NCBI RefSeq assembly: GCF_028737255.1 | Contig: NZ_JAQZAN010000016.1 | Location: 94,936-158,935 of the forward strand | Direction of reading: 5' to 3' | Origin: Actinomycetospora straminea | GTDB lineage: Bacteria; Actinomycetota; Actinomycetes; Mycobacteriales; Pseudonocardiaceae | DNA: 64,000 nt | Notes under the pieces: model-generated | Databases searched by the model: none | Told to the model about the DNA's origin: nothing | Seen by the model: the letters and a program-made list of their open reading frames with translations, nothing else | Position numbers and translations under genes: made by a program | Shown here: one piece after another, positions 43,619-52,982 of the stretch | How positions within the stretch are numbered: the stretch's first letter is position 1 | How the letters are laid out: every line of letters starts with the position of its first letter

Positions 43619-44100
43619 CGAGCGTCACCCCCTCCCCGACTCACGGGCGCCGGCCGTGTCCTGACCGTCACCTCGCCGTGTGTCAGACGATATCCGCGGG
43701 CTCCGTGTCGTCACGCGGCGTGGGTGCCGTGCACGGCCTCCGTGAGGACGGGACGGGCGACCGGCGCGCCGGGTCCGTGTCCTCTCGTCCCACGGCGTCC
43801 GGTTCGTCCCGCGCGCGGCGGCGCCCCTCGGCCCGACACGGCCCCGACCAGCGCGGCGATGAAAGCCCGGCCGCCCCTCGCGGGCGCCCGGGCGACGGCG
43901 CGGCGACACGCCCCGAGCGGTCGGGACCGGGCGCCCGCAGCGGGCCGCACCACCCCTCCCGGGGCGCCCGGAGCCCACGACCGACGGTGGCGGAGCGTGA
44001 TCGTCGCGGACGCCCGGCCGTCGTCGCTCTCCGCGACCGGGCTCCCGGCGCGGCCGGGCCTCCCTTGCGCGCCCGGGGTGCAGGCGCGACGGTCGGCGTC
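43619..44100. other. divergent intergenic region, no gene seen
   Basis: This 482-bp gap separates the giant fusion from the sensor kinase gene. A TATCGT hexamer (minus strand, 43692-43687) is a possible -10 for the fusion gene, leaving a leader of about 60 nt with a strong GGGAGGGGG ribosome site. Nothing else is recognised. The open frames across it have no start signals and no family similarity. Confidence 0.5.
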
Positions 44101-45780
44101 GTGAGCAGCCCCTCGCCGACGCGCCCCACCCGCCGGGGCTCGTCGCTCGTGCGCCGGCTGCTCGTGCTGGAGATCGCGACGGTGGTGCTCGCCGCGGTGA
44201 TCGCGGGCGGGGTCAGCGCCTGGAACACGCGCGAGACGATCGAGCGCAACGCCGCGGACAAGATGGTCGCGGTCGCGGTGGCGCTCGCGTCGTCGCCGGG
44301 GCTCGCCGACGCCGTGGGCGCGCGCGACGTCCCCCGCGTGCAGGCGGCGGCCGAGGACACGCGCACGGGCACGGGCGTCTCGTTCGTGACCGTCATGGAC
44401 CCGGCCGGCACGCGCCTGAGCCACCCCGACCCCGAGCGGATCGGCGAGACCTACCAGGGCACCTTCCTGCCCGCCGCCGCCGGCGCGACGCTGGTGGAGA
44501 CGTTCCCGGGGACGCTGGGGCTCTCGGTGCGGGCGATCGTCCCGGTGCGGGCGGCGGACGGCGCCGTGGTCGGGATGGTCGCGGTCGGGCAGCTGCGGGT
44601 GCAGGTGGCCGACCGGATCGCCCGGGAGCTCGCGATCCTCGCGCTCGCGGCGGCCGTGGCGATCGCGCTCGGGGTGGGGCTCGCCGTGGTCGCGGCGCGC
44701 CGGGTCAAGCGCGACACCCTCGGTCTGGAGCCCCGCGAGATCACCGCGCTGCACCGCCACCACGAGGCCGTCATGGCCGCGATGCGCGAGGGCCTGCTGG
44801 TGCTCGACGCCGCGTCGGGCCGGGTGGTCGTGCTCAACGCCGAGGCCGCGCGCCTGCTCGGGCTGCCCGCCACCGTCGCGCCCTCCCGCGCCGCCGGGCC
44901 GACGCTCGCGGAGCTGGGCGTGGACCCGGCCCTGCAGGAGCGCCTCGCCGACCGGTCCCCCGTCACCGACGAGACGGTGCTCGTGGGCGAGCGGCTGCTG
45001 CTGGTCAACCGGACCGAGCTCTCCGGCCCCTCCCCCGACGTCGTCGTGACCCTGCGGGACCGCACCGAGCTCGAGGCCATGACCCGCGAGCTCGACGACG
45101 CCCGCTCGGTCACCCGGGCGCTGCGCTTCGCCGCGCACGAGCACGCGAACCACCTGCAGGCGGTGTCGACGCTCATCGAGCTCGGCGCGGAGGACGACGC
45201 CCGCGAGCTCGCCCAGCGCTGGACCCGCGACCTGCTCGCCGGCTCCGACGGCGAGCTGCGCGACCGCATCGCCGACCCCGCGCTCGCCGCCCTCGTGCTC
45301 GACAAGGCCGCCGACGCCCGCGACCGGGGCCTGGAGCTGCGCGTCGGCGACGACACCGCGCTCTCGGACACCGAGGCCGGCGACGAGCAGGCGTCCACCG
45401 ACCGCGTCACCGTCGTCGGCAACCTCGTCGACAACGCCCTCGACGCCGCCCTGCAGAGCGCGCACGCCGGCGCGGGCGGGGTGGTGGAGCTCGACGTGCA
45501 CGCCGCGGGCGGGTCGGTGGTGATCCGGGTGGCCGACGACGGCCCGGGCCTCGCCGACCCCGACGCCGCGTTCACGCCGGGCTGGTCGACGAAGGACGGC
45601 GACGGCCCGCCCGGGCGCCGGGGTCTCGGGCTCGCGCTCGTGCGCCGCGTGGTCGACCGGCGCCGCGGGAGCATCGAGGTCGCGGCCGGTCCCGACGGCC
45701 GCGGGACCGTGTTCACGGTGACGCTGCCGGTGGGCTCGGTCCCCGGTCCCTCGGCTCAGTCCCCGGTCGCGAGCCGGTAG
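44101..45780 (+). CDS. CitA/DctS-type sensor histidine kinase
   Basis: This 559-residue kinase has a first helix at about 17-40, an external PAS-like sensor to about 175 (with VQAAAEDTRTGTGVSFVTVMD), a second helix at about 178-200 and a cytoplasmic PAS domain at about 220-320. The dimerisation helix carries RFAAHEHANHLQAVS, the CitA-family H-box, and the ATPase has GNLVDNALDAA, DDGPGL and RRGLGLALVRR. Such kinases sense C4-dicarboxylates or citrate. The next plus-strand gene is dctA, and the likely response regulator lies between them on the opposite strand, overlapping its 3' end by 25 bp. Confidence 0.88.
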   Translation: MSSPSPTRPTRRGSSLVRRLLVLEIATVVLAAVIAGGVSAWNTRETIERNAADKMVAVAVALASSPGLADAVGARDVPRVQAAAEDTRTGTGVSFVTVMDPAGTRLSHPDPERIGETYQGTFLPAAAGATLVETFPGTLGLSVRAIVPVRAADGAVVGMVAVGQLRVQVADRIARELAILALAAAVAIALGVGLAVVAARRVKRDTLGLEPREITALHRHHEAVMAAMREGLLVLDAASGRVVVLNAEAARLLGLPATVAPSRAAGPTLAELGVDPALQERLADRSPVTDETVLVGERLLLVNRTELSGPSPDVVVTLRDRTELEAMTRELDDARSVTRALRFAAHEHANHLQAVSTLIELGAEDDARELAQRWTRDLLAGSDGELRDRIADPALAALVLDKAADARDRGLELRVGDDTALSDTEAGDEQASTDRVTVVGNLVDNALDAALQSAHAGAGGVVELDVHAAGGSVVIRVADDGPGLADPDAAFTPGWSTKDGDGPPGRRGLGLALVRRVVDRRRGSIEVAAGPDGRGTVFTVTLPVGSVPGPSAQSPVASR

Positions 45781-46452
45781 CCGACGCCCCGCACGGTCAC
45801 CACGGCGCCGGGGGCGTCGAGCTTGCTGCGCAGGGCCGCGACGTGCACCTCGAGCGAGTGCAGCCCGGCCTCGAGCCCCGGGTCGTCGGGCGCGAGGCCC
45901 CACACGTCGTCGAGGAGGTCCGCGCGCGACACCACGGCGCCGTCGCGGCGGGCGAGGGCGGCGAGCACGTCGAACTCCTTGCGGCGCAGGGCCACCTCGC
46001 GCCCGGCCACCTCGACCACGCGGCGGGACAGGTCGATCCGCAGCGGGCCCGCCTCCACCACGGGCGCGACGACGTGGCCCGCGCTGCGGCGCAGCACCGC
46101 CTCGATCCGCGCGGTCAGCTCGTCGATCGCGAAGGGCTTGACGACGTAGTCGTCCGCGCCGCTGCGCAGGCCCAGGACACGCGCCTGCTGGTGGCCGCGC
46201 GCGGTGACGGCGATGACCGGTACCGACGACCGCGCGCGCAGCCGCCGGCACACCTCGACGCCGTCGAGGTCGGGCAGGCCGAGGTCGAGCAGCACGATGT
46301 CGGGCGGGTCGGCGGCGGCGTCCGGCCCGGTGACGGCGTCCAGCGCCGCCGCGCCGGTCCCGACGGGCGTGACGCGGTACCCGGCCGCCCGCAGCGCGGC
46401 GCGCCAGCGCGTCACGGACCGCCTCGCTGTCCTCGACGAGGACGACCTTCAC
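45756..46452 (-). CDS. OmpR-type response regulator with apparent frameshift near 46398
   Basis: The gene codes a receiver domain with the phosphoacceptor segment IVLLDLGLPDLDG and Lys in VVKPFAID, followed by a winged-helix domain with RRKEFDVLAALAR and TVRGVGYRLATG. The normal receiver start MKVVLVEDSEAVRDALAR, which contains the acidic pair, begins at the GTG at 46452 but is one frame away from the rest. Skipping one C in the GCGCCGCG stretch near 46398 gives a perfect continuation (DALAR-ALRAAGYRV). Without it the gene would start at the GTG at 46415 and miss the first strand and the acidic pair. Pairing with a CitA-type kinase is unusual for an OmpR-type regulator. Confidence 0.78.
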
Positions 46453-46491
46453 GCCGGCTCCCTCCCCGGGCCTTTCCTCAACTCATCCCCA

Positions 46492-46509
46492 ACTCCGCGT
46501 CCGCGGAGT
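46492..46509. promoter_or_regulatory. 18-bp palindrome between the response regulator gene and dctA
   Basis: ACTCCGCG-TC-CGCGGAGT is a perfect inverted repeat with 8-bp arms, 92 bp upstream of dctA and 40 bp upstream of the divergent regulator gene. It is a likely binding site of a dimeric regulator. Confidence 0.45.
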
Positions 46510-46600
46510 CGCACGCAGGGTGATGCCGCCCTAGCCTCACCGCTCAGGTGAGACCCACGCCACCCCACACCGGGGAACCGCGGGCCGGAAGGAGACGACG

Positions 46601-48040
46601 ATGTCGACCCAGGAAGCTGACGCACCCCCACCGGAGCCGGAGCAGACGACACGCCGCCGCAGCCGCGTCTACACCCAGCTCTGGTTCTGGGTGGTCGTCG
46701 GCATCACCCTCGGCATCGTGGTCGGGCTCGCGGCCCCGGGCTTCGCCGAGGACCTCAAGTTCCTGCCCGACATCTTCATCCAGCTCATCAAGATGATCAC
46801 CGCGCCGGTCATCTTCTGCACGGTCATCGTCGGGATCGCCTCGATCGGCAGCCTCGCCGCCGCGGGCGGCATCGCGGCGCGGGCGCTGGCGTACTTCCTC
46901 CTGATGACCCTGCTGGCCCTCGGGCTCGGCCTGATCGTGGTCAACATCGTGCAGCCCGGCGCCGGCTTCCCGCCGATCCCGCCCGACCCGGCGACCATCG
47001 CCGAGGCGCAGGCCGACGTCGCGACCGGCTCCGAGGGCGGCGGCGCGATCGAGTTCATCGAGAACACCCTGCTGCCGGACAGCTTCGTCGGGCCGTTCGT
47101 CGAGAACGAGATCCTGCGCGTGCTCGTGCTGGCGATCCTCGTCGCCGCCGCGACCTCGATGCTCGCCCCGCCCCTGCGCAAGCGCGTCGTCGGCGGGATC
47201 GACCTGTTCGCCAAGGTCATCTTCGGCATGATCCGCCTGATCATGTTCCTGGCGCCGATCGCGGCGTTCGGCGGCATCGCCTACACCGTCGGTGCGCTCG
47301 GCGGCGAGAGCCTCGGCAACCTGCTGGCGCTGATGCTGACGTTCTGGGGCACGTGCGCGCTGTTCGTGGTCGTCATCCTCGGCGGCGTGTCCGCGCTCTC
47401 CGGGTTCAACGTGTTCAAGCTGATCCGGATGATCAAGGACGAGATCCTCATCATCGTCGGCACGTCCTCGTCGGAGACGGTGCTGCCGCGGCTCTTGGCC
47501 AAGCTCGAGTCGGCGGGGGCGTCGCGGTCGACGGTCAGCATGGTGCTGCCGACCGGGTACTCGTTCAACCTCGACGGCACCTGCATCTACCTGACGATGG
47601 CGGCGCTGTTCATCGCCCAGGCCGGCGGGCAGGACCTGCCGTGGGGCGTGCAGCTCGGGCTCGTCGCCCTGATGCTGCTCACCTCGAAGGGCGCCGCCGG
47701 CGTCTCCGGGGCGGGCCTGGTGACCCTCGCCGCGTCGCTGCAGGCCTTCGGCGGCGAGTTCTACACGACCGAGTCGATCGCCATCGGCATCGCGATCATC
47801 GCCGGCATCGACCGCATCATGAGCGAGGGGCGGGCGCTGACCAACGTCATCGGCAACACCGTCGCGGTCATGGTCGTCTCCGGCTGGAACGGCGACCGGG
47901 ACGACGAGCGCTTCAAGGCGGCGCTCGACGACCCCGAGCTGGTCCGCGACGCCATCGAGCAGGAGACCCACGGCGACCTCGACCACGACGAGGACGACAC
48001 CTCGACCGACCGCACCCCGGCCACCGCCGGCACGCGCTAG
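46601..48040 (+). CDS. dctA: C4-dicarboxylate:cation symporter (DctA type)
   Basis: This 479-residue DAACS transporter imports succinate, fumarate and malate. It has the hallmark segments GTSSSETVLPRLLAKLE (serine-rich re-entrant loop), VLPTGYSFNLDGTCIYLTMAA (key residues Asn-x-Asp-Gly-Thr) and LLTSKGAAGVSGAGLVTLA. An insert with PPIPPDPATIAEAQ lies in the external loop between helices three and four. AAGGAGACGACG precedes the ATG. The tail is acidic. It is probably controlled by the neighbouring kinase and regulator. Confidence 0.93.
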   Translation: MSTQEADAPPPEPEQTTRRRSRVYTQLWFWVVVGITLGIVVGLAAPGFAEDLKFLPDIFIQLIKMITAPVIFCTVIVGIASIGSLAAAGGIAARALAYFLLMTLLALGLGLIVVNIVQPGAGFPPIPPDPATIAEAQADVATGSEGGGAIEFIENTLLPDSFVGPFVENEILRVLVLAILVAAATSMLAPPLRKRVVGGIDLFAKVIFGMIRLIMFLAPIAAFGGIAYTVGALGGESLGNLLALMLTFWGTCALFVVVILGGVSALSGFNVFKLIRMIKDEILIIVGTSSSETVLPRLLAKLESAGASRSTVSMVLPTGYSFNLDGTCIYLTMAALFIAQAGGQDLPWGVQLGLVALMLLTSKGAAGVSGAGLVTLAASLQAFGGEFYTTESIAIGIAIIAGIDRIMSEGRALTNVIGNTVAVMVVSGWNGDRDDERFKAALDDPELVRDAIEQETHGDLDHDEDDTSTDRTPATAGTR

Positions 48041-48060
48041 CGACCCACCCCGGAGGACAC

Positions 48061-48103
48061 GAACGCGCCGTTCGCTGCGGTAGAAGCAGCGAACGGCGCG
48101 TTC
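48061..48103. terminator. strong bidirectional hairpin terminator
   Basis: Two perfect 18-base arms (48061-48078 and 48086-48103) with a 7-base loop GGTAGAA lie between the convergent dctA and moeZ genes. The arms start GAACGCGCCGTTC. The long GC-rich stem and the convergent setting suggest termination for both strands. Confidence 0.9.
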
Positions 48104-48146
48104 GTTCGTTCTCGAGAGCGGGACCGGGACCGGGTCCGGGCCGGCC

Positions 48147-49322
48147 TCAGTAGGTCGGCAGGGAGGTGTCGACCTGCTGGGCCCAGCCCGTGACGCCGCC
48201 GCCGACGTGCACCGCGTTGGAGAACCCGGCGTTGTGCAGGGCCGACAGCGCCTCGGCGGAGCGGACGCCGGACTTGCAGTACAGGATCGTCTGGCGGTCC
48301 TGCGGGATCTCGGCGAACGCCTCGCCCGACAGGATCTTGTCCTTCGGGATGAGCTTGGCACCGGGGATCCGCACGATCTCCCACTCGTGGGGCTCGCGGA
48401 CGTCGATGAGCTCGAACTTGTCGCCCGCGTCCATCTTCTCCTTGAGCTCGGGCGCCGTGATGGTGTGCCCGGCCGCGGCGGTCTGCGCCTCGTCGGAGAC
48501 GGTGCCGCAGAAGGCCTCGTAGTCGATGAGCTCGGTGACCTCGGTGGCGTTCGGGTCCCGGCGGATCCTGACCTCGCGGTACTCCATGTCGAGGGCGTCG
48601 TAGACCTTGAGCCGGCCCAGGAGCGGGTCGCCGATGCCGCAGATCAGCTTGATGGCCTCGGTGACCATGATCGAGCCGATCGACGCGCACAGCACGCCCA
48701 GCACGCCGCCCTCGGCGCACGACGGGACCATGCCCGGCGGCGGGGGCTCGGGGTAGAGGTGCCGGTAGTTCAGGCCCTGGCCGTTCGGCGCGTCCTCCCA
48801 GAACACCGAGACCTGGCCCTCGAACCGGAAGATCGAGCCCCAGACGTACGGCTTGCCCAGCAGCACGGCCGCGTCGTTGACGAGGTAGCGCGTGGCGAAG
48901 TTGTCGGTGCCGTCGAGGATCAGGTCGTAGTCGCGGAAGATGTCCAGCGCGTTCGACGAGTCCAGCGGCGTCTCGTGCAGGTTCACCGTGACGAACGGGT
49001 TGATCTCGGCGACCGACTCCTTGGCCGACTGCGCCTTCGACTTCCCGATGTCGGACTGGCCGTGGATGACCTGGCGCTGCAGGTTCGACTCGTCGACGAC
49101 GTCGAAGTCGACGATCCCGAGGGTGCCCACGCCCGCGGCGGCCAGGTAGAGCAGCGCGGGGCTGCCGAGGCCGCCGGCGCCGACGACGAGCACCTTCGCG
49201 TTCTTCAGACGCTTCTGCCCGTCGACACCGACGTCGGGGATGATCAGGTGGCGGCTGTACCGGGCGACCTCGTCCTTGGTCAGCTCCGCGGCCGGCTCCA
49301 CCAGGGGCGGCAGGGATGCCAT
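48147..49322 (-). CDS. moeZ: MoeZ: adenylyltransferase / sulfurtransferase
   Basis: This 391-residue protein joins an E1-like adenylation domain (VLVVGAGGLGSPALLYLAAAG near residue 45, and the Arg-finger region SNLQRQVIHG) with a C-terminal rhodanese domain with active Cys in LYCKSGVRSAE. It adenylates and thiocarboxylates the C-terminal Gly-Gly of sulfur carriers such as MoaD, CysO and ThiS-like proteins for molybdopterin and sulfur amino acid synthesis. Only one CxxxxxxxxC segment (SCAEGGVLGVLC) remains where MoeB has zinc cysteines. It occupies the position of Rv3206c in the mycobacterial block. Confidence 0.93.
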   Translation of the reverse strand: MASLPPLVEPAAELTKDEVARYSRHLIIPDVGVDGQKRLKNAKVLVVGAGGLGSPALLYLAAAGVGTLGIVDFDVVDESNLQRQVIHGQSDIGKSKAQSAKESVAEINPFVTVNLHETPLDSSNALDIFRDYDLILDGTDNFATRYLVNDAAVLLGKPYVWGSIFRFEGQVSVFWEDAPNGQGLNYRHLYPEPPPPGMVPSCAEGGVLGVLCASIGSIMVTEAIKLICGIGDPLLGRLKVYDALDMEYREVRIRRDPNATEVTELIDYEAFCGTVSDEAQTAAAGHTITAPELKEKMDAGDKFELIDVREPHEWEIVRIPGAKLIPKDKILSGEAFAEIPQDRQTILYCKSGVRSAEALSALHNAGFSNAVHVGGGVTGWAQQVDTSLPTY

Positions 49323-49414
49323 GACGGCGCTCAACTCCCCATCTCTTCTGCTCGGGTCCTCACGACGCACAACCGCCGCGCTGCCCGCCATGTTCCCCGG
49401 CCGGGGACGCCACG

Positions 49415-50479
49415 TCAGCCGACGGGGGCGATCGGCCCCTGGGGATAGGGCCACGCGTTGGGCCGGCAGACCTTCCCGTCGCGGGGGATCTGCGTGCCCT
49501 GCGGGTTCTCCTCGGTGAGCTGCGCGAGGTAGTCGTTCGCCGTCCCGAAGCTCTGCTGCATCATGATCGGCGCGAGGGCGCCGTTCTCCGGGCACGGCAC
49601 GTGCGGGTTGTCGAAGACGTGCCCGACCTCGTGGTTCAGGGCGTACTGGCGGTAGAGACCCAGCTGGCCCTCGAACGCCGCCGCGCCGCGCACCCAGCGG
49701 CTGCCGTTGATGAGCACGCGCCCGATGTCGGACTTCCAGCACGACGCCTCGAAGCGCAGCGAGTAGCCGCACTGCCCGCGGATGGTCATCTGCGCCGAGA
49801 GGCTGACGCGGAAGTCGGGCACGCCGGTGTCGATGCGCCGGACCGCGATCTGCCCGGAGCCGATCCAGCTGCGCGGGTCGTCGAGGGTGGCGTCGACGGC
49901 GGTGGCGAAGGCCTGCTCGCCCTCGGGCACGACCACGCCGTCCTCGACCTCGACGGTGTAGGTGTAGACGCGGCCCGTGCCGGCCTGGGGCGTCGTGCCC
50001 GGCACGACGTGCCAGCTGCCCGAGCCCGTCACCGGGAACGCGCCGCCCGCGGGCAGCTCGGCCGAGGGGATGTCGACGTTCTGGCCCACGCCGCGCGGGG
50101 CCTCGGTGACGACGGGCGCCGGGCGCTCCGGCGGCGCGAGGAGCGGCGACGCCGACCCCGCGTCGCCGTCGGGCGACACCGCCTCGACGACGGCGAGCAC
50201 CGTGAGCACCACCAGCGCCGGGATCACCCAGGTCCGCCAGGAGCGCAGCACCGACCGCGGCGCCGACCGCGAGGGCGGGCGCGCGCCGGACCGGCCGCGC
50301 GGCGGCGGGCCGCCGGGCCGGGACCCGGTGCGGGGCCGGTCGCGCACGGCGGTCGAGGTGGGCGCGCGCCCGGGACGGCCGCCGCGGGACGCCCGCCCGT
50401 CGCCCGCCGGGAAGGCGTCATGAGGGGAGTCGGCCGGGGCCTCCTCCCCGTCGGCGGGGCGCCTGGCCGGCCGGGTCAC
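49415..50479 (-). CDS. DUF3152 protein, membrane-anchored metzincin-like protease
   Basis: This protein of about 354 residues has a Pro/Arg-rich cytoplasmic N-terminus, one membrane helix (WVIPALVVLTVLAVVEAV) and an external DUF3152 domain. The domain contains ALNHEVGHVFDNPH at about 281-293, an HExxH with a third His at metzincin spacing, and four Cys that may form disulfides. A zinc peptidase activity is likely but not proven. The GTG start at 50479 overlaps the upstream hydrolase stop as GTGA; a GTG at 50497 is possible. It matches Rv3207c in position and family. Confidence 0.88.
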   Translation of the reverse strand: MTRPARRPADGEEAPADSPHDAFPAGDGRASRGGRPGRAPTSTAVRDRPRTGSRPGGPPPRGRSGARPPSRSAPRSVLRSWRTWVIPALVVLTVLAVVEAVSPDGDAGSASPLLAPPERPAPVVTEAPRGVGQNVDIPSAELPAGGAFPVTGSGSWHVVPGTTPQAGTGRVYTYTVEVEDGVVVPEGEQAFATAVDATLDDPRSWIGSGQIAVRRIDTGVPDFRVSLSAQMTIRGQCGYSLRFEASCWKSDIGRVLINGSRWVRGAAAFEGQLGLYRQYALNHEVGHVFDNPHVPCPENGALAPIMMQQSFGTANDYLAQLTEENPQGTQIPRDGKVCRPNAWPYPQGPIAPVG

Positions 50480-51690
50480 ACGGGCACTGTGCCACACGCC
50501 TCCGGCCGGGCGACGCCCAGCGGCAGCCGATCACGCACGCGGCGTGCCGCCGCGTCGACCCGCGCCCGCACCGTGTCGCGCCCCGGCACCGGACGGCCGG
50601 CCCCCGGCCACGAGCCGTCGGCGGCCGCGTCGAGCAGCCCCAGCACGGCACGCGCGACGGTCTGCGGCTGCTCGATCTGCGCGACGTGGCCGACGCCCGG
50701 CAGCCGCAGCAGACGCCCGGCGGGCAGCGCCGCGGCGGTGTGCGCCGCGCGGTACACGCCGACGAGGCGGTCGACCTCGCCCCACACCACCAGCGTGGGC
50801 GCGCCGACCCGCGCGGCGGCGGCCCACAACGAGCGCGGTGACGGGGCCAGCCAGGTGCCCAGCAGCCCGAGGAACGACCGGTGCAGGGCCTCCGGGGCGT
50901 GCGCGAGGGCCGCCCGCTCCTCGGCCTCCGCCGCGGCCATCGCGAAGGCGCGGGGCCCGACCCGGTCGGGGTCGGCGTGGCACAGGGCCATCGTGCGGGC
51001 CAGGCGCTCGGCCGGCGTCGCCGCGGCCTGCTCGGCGCGCGCGCTCGCCCCGAGCAGCGGCAGCAGGGCCAGCGCCGCCCGCTTGCCGCCGAGGCGCGAG
51101 GGCAGCGGGCGCAGGTCGGGCATCGCGGGGCTGACCAGCGTCAGCGTGCGCACGAGGTCGGGGCGCTGCGCGGCCACGAGCAGGGAGACCGCGCCTCCGA
51201 GGGAGTTGCCGAGCAGGTGCACGGGCCCGGTGCCGTGGCGCTGCAGGTCGTCGAGGTACGCGATGATCGTCGCGGCGTGGGCCGTGGGGCGGTAGTCGCC
51301 CGACGACGGCGGCGGCGTGCGGCCGAAGCCGGGCAGGTCGACGGCGAGGCCCCGGCAGCGTGCGGAGAGCGCGCCGGCGAGCTCGGTCCAGTTGTTCGAC
51401 GAGCCGCCGAGACCGTGGACGTAGACCGCCGTCTCGCCCGCCGGGCCCGGCGTCTCACGCACGTGCAGCGAGCCCGACCGCCCGACCGGCACCACGCGGC
51501 CCGGCCAGTACGGCGTCGGGGCCGCCGCCGTCCCGGTCGGGCCGAGCGCCGACGCGGAGGCGAGCGGGGGCGCGGGCACGTCCCGGCCGACCGACGCGGC
51601 AGCACGCCCCGAGCCGTCACCGGAGTCGCGCCCGGACCACGACGGGCCGGTGGACGGCACGGGGCGGCGAACGATCACGCCGACCATCAT
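50476..51690 (-). CDS. alpha/beta hydrolase
   Basis: This protein of about 404 residues is an alpha/beta hydrolase with nucleophile Ser in LLGNSLGGAVSLL, acid Asp in VVWGEVDRLVG and His in PGVGHVAQIEQP; the oxyanion HGLGGSSNNW lies before. The first 75 residues are low-complexity. The start is uncertain: tandem ATGs at 51690 and 51687 and an ATG at 51750 are in frame, and none has a good ribosome site. The substrate is unknown. It is coupled to the DUF3152 gene and divergent from the TetR gene. Confidence 0.8.
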   Translation of the reverse strand: MMVGVIVRRPVPSTGPSWSGRDSGDGSGRAAASVGRDVPAPPLASASALGPTGTAAAPTPYWPGRVVPVGRSGSLHVRETPGPAGETAVYVHGLGGSSNNWTELAGALSARCRGLAVDLPGFGRTPPPSSGDYRPTAHAATIIAYLDDLQRHGTGPVHLLGNSLGGAVSLLVAAQRPDLVRTLTLVSPAMPDLRPLPSRLGGKRAALALLPLLGASARAEQAAATPAERLARTMALCHADPDRVGPRAFAMAAAEAEERAALAHAPEALHRSFLGLLGTWLAPSPRSLWAAAARVGAPTLVVWGEVDRLVGVYRAAHTAAALPAGRLLRLPGVGHVAQIEQPQTVARAVLGLLDAAADGSWPGAGRPVPGRDTVRARVDAAARRVRDRLPLGVARPEACGTVPV

Positions 51691-51937
51691 GCGGTGTCCC
51701 GCGCGTGTCGTCACGGTGACGTCGGGGTGGACGGGAGGCGGACGGGACATCGCCGTGGTGGGGCCGCGGCGGGGCCGCGGCGGGGCCGCGAGATCACCGC
51801 AGCGATCACGCGGCGATCACCGCGCGGGGGCGCCCCGCGCGCCGTGGCCCGCACGGACGTCACCCGATGGGTAGGGTCGGGCGACCGAGGCGGTCGACAC
51901 CGGTGCCGCCCGGCGACGACAGTTGGGGGCGGGGGCC

Positions 51938-52579
51938 ATGAACGGGCAGGCGAGCCTTCCGGGCAGCCCCGGCACCCCGACGGGGCGGCCGCGCATGACG
52001 CGCTCCGCGCGCCGGGCCCAGCTGCTCGAGGCCGCGCGCGACGTGTTCGGCCACCGCGGCTACCACGCGGCGGCGATGGACGAGATCGCGGAGCGGGCCG
52101 GGGTCAGCAAGCCGGTGCTCTACCAGCACTTCCCCGGCAAGCTCGACCTCTACCGGGCGCTGGTGCAGGGCGCGGCGGACGACATGGTGCGCACGGTGCG
52201 GGCGGCGATCCGCTCGACCACCGACAACAAGGCGCGCGTCCAGGCCACCATCCAGGCCTACTTCGACGTCGTGTCGTCGCGCGACGGCGCGATGCGCCTG
52301 GTGTTCGAGACGGACACGCGCGCGACGCCCGAGATCGCGGGCCTCGTCGACCGCGCGACGTCGGACTGCATCGACGCGGTCACCGAGGCCGTGACCACCG
52401 ACGCGGGCCTCGAGCCCGAGCGGGCCCGGCTCCTCGCTGTCGGGCTGGTGGGCCTGTCGACGACGGCGGCGCGCTACTGGCTCGACGCCGGGCTGCAGCC
52501 GCCGCGCGAGGACGCGATCACCCTGATGTCGCAGCTCGCGTGGCGCGGCATCGGCGGGTTCCCGCGCCAGGAGGGTTGA
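51938..52579 (+). CDS. TetR family regulator
   Basis: This 213-residue regulator has a standard helix-turn-helix, with AAMDEIAERAGVSKPVLYQH at about residues 45-64, and a C-terminal helical domain with LVFETDTRATPEI. The protein matches the Rv3208-type regulator that sits beside DUF3107 and the DUF3152 block in many actinobacteria. The ATG has a G-rich upstream region; an in-frame TTG lies 15 bp earlier. Targets are unknown. Confidence 0.87.
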   Translation: MNGQASLPGSPGTPTGRPRMTRSARRAQLLEAARDVFGHRGYHAAAMDEIAERAGVSKPVLYQHFPGKLDLYRALVQGAADDMVRTVRAAIRSTTDNKARVQATIQAYFDVVSSRDGAMRLVFETDTRATPEIAGLVDRATSDCIDAVTEAVTTDAGLEPERARLLAVGLVGLSTTAARYWLDAGLQPPREDAITLMSQLAWRGIGGFPRQEG

Positions 52580-52630
52580 GCCCTCGGGAGCCGGGGCGGG
52601 TGTCCCCCGCCCCGGCCGCCCGCGGGGTGG

Positions 52631-52861
52631 CTAGCTGCCGACCCCGAAGCCCACGCGACGCCCCTCCGGCGGCCCGATCTCCACGTAGGCGATGCGGGCC
52701 GCGGGGATGACGTACCGACGGCCCTTGTCGTCGGAGAGCGCGAGCGTGCCGCCGTTCGAGGCCAGCGCCTCGTCGAGGAGCGCCTGCACCTCGTCGGGCG
52801 ACTGGTCGCTCGCGATCACCAGCTCGCGCGGGCTCTCCGCCACGCCGATCTTGACCTCCAC
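52631..52861 (-). CDS. DUF3107 protein (TB9.4 family)
   Basis: This 76-residue protein is a full-length DUF3107 member, related to M. tuberculosis Rv3208A (TB9.4). The conserved features are VKIGVAESPRELVIAS and RYVIPAARIAYVEIGP. The function is not known. The GTG start has GGAGGAACGC directly before it. It is convergent with the TetR gene, with 51 bp between. Confidence 0.93.
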   Translation of the reverse strand: MEVKIGVAESPRELVIASDQSPDEVQALLDEALASNGGTLALSDDKGRRYVIPAARIAYVEIGPPEGRRVGFGVGS

Positions 52862-52982
52862 GCGTTCCTCCGCTCGGTACTGCTCGGTCCTGCTCGACGT
52901 GCCCGGTCGTGCCCGGTGGTGCCCGGTCGTGCCGTCGTGCTGTGCCCGCGCGAGGCTAGTCCACGTCCGGCGTCCGGGTGGG

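Noticed and set aside
40418..44104. 1228-residue open frame on the plus strand across the giant fusion gene
   Set aside because: His/Arg/Asp-rich antisense translation without motifs; the minus strand has three complete enzyme domains.
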